Part shown: one piece after another, positions 58,819-64,000 of the stretch
How positions within the stretch are numbered: the first letter of the stretch is position 1
Layout of the letters: every line of letters starts with the position of its first letter
Source: Plantibacter sp. VKM Ac-2880
GTDB lineage: Bacteria; Actinomycetota; Actinomycetes; Actinomycetales; Microbacteriaceae
Direction: 5' to 3'
DNA length: 64,000 bases
Assembly (NCBI RefSeq): GCF_015351235.1
Contig: NZ_JADKSJ010000001.1
Location: 186,001-250,000, forward strand
Notes under the pieces: generated by a model
Seen by the model: only the letters and a program-made list of their open reading frames with translations
What the model was told of the DNA's origin: nothing
Database searches by the model: none
Program-made: the position numbers and the translations under genes

Positions 58819-59808
58819 ATGAAGTACACGCACCTCGGACGCACGGGGACGTCGGTCTCCCGGATCGTGCTCGGCACCATGAACTTCGGTGACCGCACGA
58901 GCGAGGAGGACTCGTTCTCGATCATGGACCGGGCGCTGGAGCTCGGCGTCAACTTCTTCGACACCGCGAACGCCTACGGCGGCAGCGCGGGTCGTGGCGC
59001 GACGGAGGAGATCATCGGCCGGTGGTTCGCGGCGCGGCCGGGGGTGCGCGACGACATCGTCCTCGCCACGAAGGTGCACTCGCCGATGGTCGCGCCGAAC
59101 GACGACGGCTCGGACGTCGTGAACGCCCGCGGCGCGTCGGCGTGGCAGGTGCGCCGGGAGGCCATCGGTTCGCTCGAGCGCCTGCAGACGGACCGGATCG
59201 ACCTCTACCAGTTCCACCACATCGACCGGCACATCTCGTGGCAGGAGCTGTGGCAGGCGATGGAGGTGCTCGTCGCGCGCGGCGAGGTCGTCTACACGGG
59301 CAGCTCGAACTTCGCCGCCTGGAACATCGCGCAGGCCAACGAGGTCGCTCAGCAGCGGCACTTCCTCGGTCTCGTCAGCGAGCAGTCGCTCTACAACCTC
59401 GCGCAGCGCTCCATCGAACTCGAGGTCATCCCCGCGGCGCAGCACTACGGCCTCGGCATCCTGCCCTGGTCGCCGCTGTCCGGTGGCCTGCTGAGCGGTG
59501 GCTCGTCCGACAAGGGCGCGCGATCCGGCGAGGCCCGCATCACGGAGGCTCGCGCCAAGCAGCAGGACCAGCTCGAACAGTACGACCGCTTCGCCGCCGA
59601 GCGTGGGTGGTCCTCGGCGTCGCTCGGGCTCGCGTGGCTCCTGCACCAGCCCGGGGTGACCGGCCCGATCATCGGACCGCGCACGGTCGAGCAGCTGGAG
59701 TCTGCGGTCGCCGCGGTCGACATCGAGCTGAGCGCGGACGATCTCACCGCCCTCGACGAGCTGTTCCCCGGCCCGGGCGGCCAGGCGCCTGAGGCCTACG
59801 CCTGGTAG
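58819..59808 (+). CDS. Aldo/keto reductase
   Basis: A 329-residue AKR of the YghZ/Tas-like (Kv-beta related) group. Catalytic tetrad: Asp and Tyr in NFFDTANAYGG, Lys in LATKVHS, His in YQFHHID. NADPH-binding end: HQPGVTGPIIGPRTVEQLES. Start ATG 58819, because the frame before it contains no start signal. It reduces aldehydes or ketones; true substrate unknown. Its last 13 bases overlap the convergent gene. Confidence 0.92.
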   Translation: MKYTHLGRTGTSVSRIVLGTMNFGDRTSEEDSFSIMDRALELGVNFFDTANAYGGSAGRGATEEIIGRWFAARPGVRDDIVLATKVHSPMVAPNDDGSDVVNARGASAWQVRREAIGSLERLQTDRIDLYQFHHIDRHISWQELWQAMEVLVARGEVVYTGSSNFAAWNIAQANEVAQQRHFLGLVSEQSLYNLAQRSIELEVIPAAQHYGLGILPWSPLSGGLLSGGSSDKGARSGEARITEARAKQQDQLEQYDRFAAERGWSSASLGLAWLLHQPGVTGPIIGPRTVEQLESAVAAVDIELSADDLTALDELFPGPGGQAPEAYAW

Positions 59809-60503
59809 AAGCGTGCGAAGCGGCCGACCGCCTCGGTGACGGCGGTCGGCCCTTCGTTCAGTTCGAGGATCCGTCGGCTGATGGTCGGCTCGAGCACGAG
59901 CGCCTCGAGGACGGCCGCCACGTCGTCGCGGGTGATCTCGTCGTGGAGTTCGGCCGGCCCCAGGGCGACCGTCCCCCGACCCGGGTCGTCGGTCAGCAGG
60001 GATGGTCGCAGGATGAGCCAATCGATCGGCTGGCGGGTGAGCGCGACCTCCGCCCGTTTCTTGACCGCGAAGTAGTGCTCCTCCTCGTCGCTCAGTGGTC
60101 GCTCGCGCCACGCTTCGGGCAGGACGGAGAGCAGGATCAGGCGCGTCCGCGTGCCTCTGAGCGCCTTCGACACGCGGCCGAGGGCGGCGTCGTCGATGGC
60201 GTCCGTCACGTCCGGGCGCCCCGCATTCGAACCGGCGGCGAAGACGACGATGTCCGAGTCCGAGACCATCGCCGCGATCTCCTCCGTGCCGGCGTGAGCG
60301 AGTTCGCCTGAGATGCTCGTCACGCCGTCGGCTTGGAGGACGGCGGCCTGCTGCGACGATCTCGTGAGGCCTGAGACGGCCATCCCTCGCGCGCGGAGGC
60401 GGCTCGCGAGGAGCCGACCGACCCGGCCCGAGATCCCGACGATGAAGACGCGTGGCAGTGGTTCTCCGCTCGTGGCGGTGGCTGGGGTGGTCGGTGACGT
60501 CAT
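59796..60503 (-). CDS. NAD(P)-binding (NmrA/SDR-a5-like) protein
   Basis: A 235-residue atypical short-chain dehydrogenase: RVFIVGISGRVGRLLASRL (cofactor motif GxxGxxG), VVFAAGSNAGRPDVTDAID, LILRPSLLTDDPGRGTVALG. This is the YwnB/SDR_a5 type; usually a quinone or flavin-like reductase, or a regulator. It is divergent from a TetR gene across a 66-base gap containing a long palindrome, so it is the probable TetR target. Confidence 0.85.
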   Translation of the reverse strand: MTSPTTPATATSGEPLPRVFIVGISGRVGRLLASRLRARGMAVSGLTRSSQQAAVLQADGVTSISGELAHAGTEEIAAMVSDSDIVVFAAGSNAGRPDVTDAIDDAALGRVSKALRGTRTRLILLSVLPEAWRERPLSDEEEHYFAVKKRAEVALTRQPIDWLILRPSLLTDDPGRGTVALGPAELHDEITRDDVAAVLEALVLEPTISRRILELNEGPTAVTEAVGRFARFYQA

Positions 60504-60528
60504 GGGTGGTCCTTCCGTTGTCGATCAA

Positions 60529-60557
60529 CCTACGATAAGTAACTTACTGTACGTAGG
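60529..60557. promoter_or_regulatory. 29-base palindromic TetR operator
   Basis: Outer arms CCTACG (60529-60534) and CGTAGG (60552-60557), inner arms AGTAA and TTACT around a central C, with 3-base unpaired steps. A palindrome of this length midway between TetR and its divergent neighbour is the expected dimer-pair site. It covers the start region of both promoters. Confidence 0.75.
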
Positions 60558-60569
60558 TAAGATCGAGGG

Positions 60570-61205
60570 ATGGAATCCACTCCAAACGTCGGCGCACCGA
60601 CCACAAGGCGTCGTCTCTCCTGGGACGACCGGCACGCCCAGTTGCTCGACGCCTTCCGCGATCTCGTCCGCACGCACGACATGGACGACGTCACGCTGGC
60701 GAGGGTGGCCGCGCATGCAGGGGTGACGAAGCCGGTGGCCTACGACCACTTCGGCGACCGCTCGGGCTTGTTGGCGGAGGCGTACCGGGCGTTCGAGGCT
60801 CATCAGCGGGACGCCCTGCTGCAGGCGCTCGCTCAAGCGCCGCCGGATCTCGCCGCGGTGTCGGCCCTGGTCGCGGGGGCCTACATCGGCTGCTGCATCG
60901 CCGAGGGGGTCGAGCTCGCGGCCGTGGTGTCCGCACTCAGTGGCTCGGCGACGTTGAGTGTGCTCCGGGCGGAGGCGGAGCTGGCGTATCTCGAGATCTG
61001 TCGTGAAGCGCTGGAGCCCTTCACCGGCCCCCTCGACCCGGCGCCGTTGAGTGCCATCCCCGGCGCCGGGGACGCCCTCGCGCGGAACGCCATGTCCGGG
61101 TCGATGTCGACGGCTCGTGCCTGCGAGACCCTTGCCGTAGTGATTCAAGCCGTCGCCCTGGCCTCGGCTGTCCCGAGTGCTCGGCCGGGTGGTCGCGCAA
61201 CCTGA
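60570..61205 (+). CDS. TetR-family regulator
   Basis: A 211-residue repressor. HTH at about residues 20-60: LSWDDRHAQLLDAFRDLVRT, DVTLARVAAHAGVTKPVAYDHF, then a ligand domain of all-helix type with Leu/Ala-rich core. It starts 13 bases after the palindrome at 60529-60557, so it almost surely represses itself and the divergent NAD(P)-binding gene. The ligand is unknown. Confidence 0.92.
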   Translation: MESTPNVGAPTTRRRLSWDDRHAQLLDAFRDLVRTHDMDDVTLARVAAHAGVTKPVAYDHFGDRSGLLAEAYRAFEAHQRDALLQALAQAPPDLAAVSALVAGAYIGCCIAEGVELAAVVSALSGSATLSVLRAEAELAYLEICREALEPFTGPLDPAPLSAIPGAGDALARNAMSGSMSTARACETLAVVIQAVALASAVPSARPGGRAT

Positions 61206-61223
61206 ACGAACGCTCCGCTTCCA

Positions 61224-61682
61224 CTACAGCCCGTTGGGGAAGCCGATCGAGCGCAGCTCGGGTGCCAGGTTTTCCCACTGCCAGGTTCGCTCCACTTCCT
61301 GACCGGCCTTTCCGCCTCCGTGGAGCCCCACGGCTTTCGCCGCGTAGCTCGCGGCGTGCGGGGCATGGTCGAACATGTGGGCTACCGCGCATGCCTGGCC
61401 GGCGGCACGAGCGGCGGCGACGGCCGCGGTCGCTCCTGCTTCCGTCGCGTCGCGCGCAGCCGCGTGAGCTGCGAACGCCGCTGCGCGCCAAGCCGTCATC
61501 GGCAGTTCCCCGCGTTCCCACGCGTGGAGCGCCACGATCGCTGCACGTGGTCGATCATCACCGGGGCGCTGTTCCTCGAAGATCGGGAGAGCGCGCTCGG
61601 CGCAGCGCGCGGCCCACAGCGCGATCGCGTGATGGATCGGCGGTTCAGGGTTCGCCCACTTCGGTTTCGTTTCCTCGCTCAC
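61224..61682 (-). CDS. Imm5-like putative immunity protein
   Basis: A 152-residue all-helical, Ala-rich protein: HHAIALWAARCAERALPIFE, DDRPRAAIVALHAWERGELP, MTAWRAAAFAAHAAARDATE, and VAHMFDHAPHAASYAAKAVG near the end. This is the pattern of the Imm5-like immunity domain annotated in many actinomycetes. No toxin gene is next to it, so function as an orphan immunity protein is only a suggestion. Convergent with the TetR gene, 18 bases between stops. Confidence 0.65.
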   Translation of the reverse strand: MSEETKPKWANPEPPIHHAIALWAARCAERALPIFEEQRPGDDRPRAAIVALHAWERGELPMTAWRAAAFAAHAAARDATEAGATAAVAAARAAGQACAVAHMFDHAPHAASYAAKAVGLHGGGKAGQEVERTWQWENLAPELRSIGFPNGL

Positions 61683-61905
61683 GCCTCGATCGTCCCAGGG
61701 ATGGAGCAGAGAAAGATCAGCCCGACGCAGCTTGTTTCGGAAGGGTGCGAGCGTACGTCATGGAATCCGTTGAGACCGACATGGTTTTCGACCTCGGGAA
61801 GCCGCGACGGGAACGGCAACAGTAGGCTGCCAAGATGCTGGATCCGCATATCGACGCCTACATCCACCACAGGTAGTCGCCTGAGCAAGACGGAGGGATT
61901 GCGAC

Positions 61906-62328
61906 ATGACCCAGGCACTGTCACGCCCGCTGAGTAGCCCTGTGAAGGAAGGGGATACAGCGATGATCCTGCAGCTCGTCGCAGAAGGCGTGCCGCTGGA
62001 GGGAGCAGTACACACACTTCCTCGCCACCAGTGCACGCCGTTGACGCTTGCGGTCGAGGTCAAGCGCATCGAGAGCATCAGAGCGCTCCTCGATGCCGGA
62101 GCAGACATCAACAATCCGGATCCGATGGGGCGGACCCCACTCGAAGCCGCGTTCATTTCGGGGAGTAACCGCACTCGGCCGGCCACCATCGAGATCGTGC
62201 GAGAACTGGTGGCCCGAGGCGCAGTCGTGACTCCCCGAGCGCTCGAACGTGCGCGCGATACATACGACGCGATGGGAAATCGCGCCTACCCCTCCGACCT
62301 GATCACTCTCCTCGACAACTCCCGGTGA
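61906..62328 (+). CDS. Ankyrin-repeat protein
   Basis: A 140-residue protein made of about three ankyrin-like repeats: PVKEGDTAMILQLVAEGVPL, CTPLTLAVEVKRIESIRALL then DAGADINNPDPMGRTPLEAA, and EIVRELVARGAVVTPRALER. Such repeats bind other proteins. ATG 61906 follows GGAGGG. By eye it is lower in G+C than the operons to the left; the partner is unknown. It may belong with the Imm5-like protein in a small interaction locus. Confidence 0.8.
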   Translation: MTQALSRPLSSPVKEGDTAMILQLVAEGVPLEGAVHTLPRHQCTPLTLAVEVKRIESIRALLDAGADINNPDPMGRTPLEAAFISGSNRTRPATIEIVRELVARGAVVTPRALERARDTYDAMGNRAYPSDLITLLDNSR

Positions 62329-62457
62329 ACAAGCGTTCTCATCTGCCTCCCCGCCGGTCGAAGCTGCTGCCCGGATCGTGATCCTGGGTGATTTCGTGGA
62401 CGGCAGTTCTGACGCGTTGCGACCTGCGGCTTCGTGACGAGTGCGTTGTCCCGTCGA

Positions 62458-62480
62458 GCCCGCCGTCGAGTACGGCGGGC
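62458..62480. terminator. Short hairpin before the Nudix gene
   Basis: Arms GCCCGCCGT (62458-62466) and ACGGCGGGC (62472-62480), loop CGAGT. It lies in the 191-base gap between the ankyrin and Nudix genes and may end the ankyrin transcript. No other feature was seen in that gap. Confidence 0.5.
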
Positions 62481-62519
62481 ATGGTGATCTCCGGTCAGCG
62501 GCATAGGGTGTGACTACTC

Positions 62520-62972
62520 ATGGGTCACTTCTCCGTTGTTCCCGCGTCGTATGTCTTCCTGCGCCGCGATCGATCGGTCCTGCTGCAACGACGGCAGAAC
62601 ACCGGCTATATGGACGATTGCTGGTCAGCGGGTGCCGCCGGTCATGTCGAGCTCGGTGAAACTGCGGCATCTGCGGCAATCCGTGAGGCGAGGGAAGAAC
62701 TCGGCGTGCAGGTGGCACTCGAGGCGCTCTCGGCCGTGGGTGTCATGCAGCGCACCGATGGTACGGAGAACCCGCTGGAACAGCGCGTCGACTGGTTCTT
62801 CGTCTGTGACGTCTGGGGTGGCGAACCACTGATCCGAGAACCGATCAAGTGCGCAGAACTGTCGTGGTTCCGCCTCGACGATCTGCCGGTCAATTTGCCC
62901 GCTCACGAGCGGCTTGCACTGGACGCCCTGCGCGAGGGGCGCCGGTCAGCGGTCCTCACGTACGGGTTCTGA
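62520..62972 (+). CDS. Nudix hydrolase
   Basis: A 150-residue Nudix protein. The Nudix box runs from Gly41 to Gly62: G-H-V-E-L-G-E47 then seven residues, R55-E56-A57-x-E59-E60-x-G62, all key positions present. It hydrolyses a nucleoside diphosphate linked to another group; substrate cannot be told. ATG 62520, alone in its unit. Confidence 0.92.
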   Translation: MGHFSVVPASYVFLRRDRSVLLQRRQNTGYMDDCWSAGAAGHVELGETAASAAIREAREELGVQVALEALSAVGVMQRTDGTENPLEQRVDWFFVCDVWGGEPLIREPIKCAELSWFRLDDLPVNLPAHERLALDALREGRRSAVLTYGF

Positions 62973-63034
62973 CCAGCTGCCCTCATCGATCGCTGTCATA
63001 GACGCCCCCCGACCACCCGGGCAGACTGTCTTCG

Positions 63035-63285
63035 ATGAGGCTGCAACCCACATCCGCGGACGATTTCGACGCGCTGCGTCGTCTGTTAGAGCCAGGAACA
63101 TCGCTCGACTCACCGTCGACCCGGAGGTCCGGAACGAGCGCGGCGTCCGGTTCTGGCGAGCCGTCGGGTTCGAGCCACACGCGACCGTCACCGACGACGC
63201 CGGACGGCCGCCCTATGTCCTGCTGTCGCGGAGCACCGCGGCGGCAGCTACCGGCTGCTGCAGTTCGGTGACCCAGTCGGACTGA
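63035..63285 (+). pseudogene. Decayed GNAT acetyltransferase gene (internal deletion and frameshift)
   Basis: ATG 63035 opens MRLQPTSADDFDALRRLLE, the typical start of a GNAT. After about 20 codons the good frame switches by one step to NIARLTVDPEVRNERGVRFW then RAVGFEPHATVTDD, which is the end of an acetyltransferase (motif B of aminoglycoside- or amino-acid-type). About 80-100 residues with the acetyl-CoA loop are gone. The frame runs into the end of the convergent MerR gene. Not a functional gene. Confidence 0.6.
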
Positions 63286-64000
63286 TCCTCCGACACCGCT
63301 CGCACATAGAGCTCGCGGCACGGCCCCGAGGGCACGAACCCCCGGGCGATGATCTCGGCGTGGATGGACTGCCAGCTCTCGGCGATGCGGTCCATCGACC
63401 CGAGGTGGATGCCGCAGATCGCCAGGCGCTCGGCCGGCAACGTGACGACCTCGAAGCCCTCACGGGGCGCGCCGTTGTAGGCGTAGCCGACGATGACTTC
63501 GGTGCCGTCCTCGCTCGCGTGGTACTGCGCGATCGGCGTGGTCAGCGACCCGCTCTCGTCGCCGATGATGGACGCGACCGCGTCGAACGAGGGGCCGACG
63601 AAGTCCGCGATGTCCGGCTGGGAGGGGATGACGCCACGGCGGGCGGCCAGGCGAACGGCGGGCAGGGGCTTCTCGATGATCTCGATCTCCGACATGTGAT
63701 GCTCTCTTTCGATGAGGTGGAGCCGCCGTTCCACATCGATGAGTCGTGCGGCCGCGATGCGATGCTCGCGTTCGACCTCGGCTCGACGCACCTGCAACAA
63801 CCGGGCGATGCGCGCGGCATCCACCCCTTGGTCGAGGATCAGGGCGATGTCTTCGAGACCGAAGCCGAGATGGCGAAGTGCCACGATCCGATGCAGCCGT
63901 TCCAACTGCGAAGGATCGTACGAGCGGTAGCCGCTGGACTCATCCACATGGGCAGGCACGAGCAGACCTGCGGTGTCCCAATGCCGGAGCATCCGGTGGG
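63213..64000 (-). CDS. MerR-family regulator with GyrI-like effector domain (5' end outside window)
   Basis: At least 262 residues; the start lies beyond base 64000, since the frame stays open into the edge and the visible beginning RMLRHWDTAGLLVPAHVDES is the middle of a MerR HTH. YRSYDPSQLERLHRIVALRH and the long coiled helix (RRAEVEREHRIAAARLIDVE) follow. The GyrI-like ligand domain is about residues 105-259 (EIIEKPLPAVRLAARRGVIP; ...FEVVTLPAERLAICGIHLGS). Such regulators respond to drugs or small aromatic compounds. An apparent ATG at 63992 is not taken as the true start. Confidence 0.88.
   Translation of the reverse strand, partial: HRMLRHWDTAGLLVPAHVDESSGYRSYDPSQLERLHRIVALRHLGFGLEDIALILDQGVDAARIARLLQVRRAEVEREHRIAAARLIDVERRLHLIEREHHMSEIEIIEKPLPAVRLAARRGVIPSQPDIADFVGPSFDAVASIIGDESGSLTTPIAQYHASEDGTEVIVGYAYNGAPREGFEVVTLPAERLAICGIHLGSMDRIAESWQSIHAEIIARGFVPSGPCRELYVRAVSEDQSDWVTELQQPVAAAAVLRDSRT

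Noticed and set aside
1-64000. CRISPR arrays, IS elements, prophage genes
   Set aside because: No regularly spaced direct repeats, transposase, integrase or phage structural genes were found in reading through the window.

Overview
The window is high-G+C DNA from an actinomycete. Evidence is the FhaA gene (DUF3662 plus FHA) next to tRNA-Leu(CAG), the many GTG starts, the ATGA/GTGA-coupled operons, the many LacI-controlled sugar-uptake operons and the Hen1-Pnkp RNA-repair pair. Microbacteriaceae (plant or soil associated) is my best guess, but that rests on overall gene style and not on a marker gene. No phage, IS element, CRISPR array, rRNA or replication origin was seen.

Layout. 1-930: 5' part of fhaA, tRNA-Leu and a strong hairpin. 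About 947-11056: an accessory island, by eye lower in G+C than the rest. It is bordered by the remnant of an OLD-family nuclease on the left and of an ImmA/IrrE-type gene on the right, and it encodes a complete class III lanthipeptide system. That system has a NarL-type two-component pair (divergent), a leader ORF, a LanKC synthetase, an unannotated 43-residue precursor overlapping the synthetase 3' end, a BceAB-like ATPase/permease pair and an ABC exporter. 11072-12627: LtrA and a cut-off ABC-2 permease. 12638-19014: LacI-controlled aldonate/uronate catabolism (fructuronate reductase-like enzyme, L-idonate dehydrogenase-like enzyme, MHS-family symporter, D-mannonate dehydratase). 19073-21905: RarD-like transporter and three small or secreted proteins of uncertain function.

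21911-30411: a LacI-controlled galactoside operon (GH42 beta-galactosidase, two ABC permeases, binding lipoprotein, GH36 alpha-galactosidase) with two matching operators. 30478-33013: small secreted and membrane proteins and an acetyltransferase. 33078-38785: an MHS symporter divergent from a large FAD oxidoreductase with a galactose-binding-like tail, an IclR regulator and a CE7 acetyl esterase. 38828-41467: housekeeping or unknown genes (YoaK, RidA, EEP phosphatase). 41468-51265: a LacI-controlled, almost fully translationally coupled operon for an anionic polysaccharide: ABC importer, SDR reductase, two heparinase II/III-family proteins and a YesL-like protein. With the aldonate cluster it suggests growth on uronate-rich plant or microbial glycans.

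51348-55318: Hen1 and Pnkp, the bacterial RNA-repair pair. Pnkp carries an in-frame TAG that removes the end of its ligase domain. 55321-57928: Lrp/AsnC regulator divergent from ornithine cyclodeaminase and a CtlX-like hydrolase (citrulline/ornithine use). 58023-64000: GNAT, aldo/keto reductase, an NAD(P)-binding protein divergent from a TetR regulator around a long palindrome, an Imm5-like protein, an ankyrin protein, a Nudix hydrolase, a decayed GNAT gene and the start-truncated part of a MerR regulator.

The most novel system is the lanthipeptide cluster, followed by the two-heparinase glycan operon and the interrupted Pnkp. All family calls were made by reading motifs; no database search was possible.
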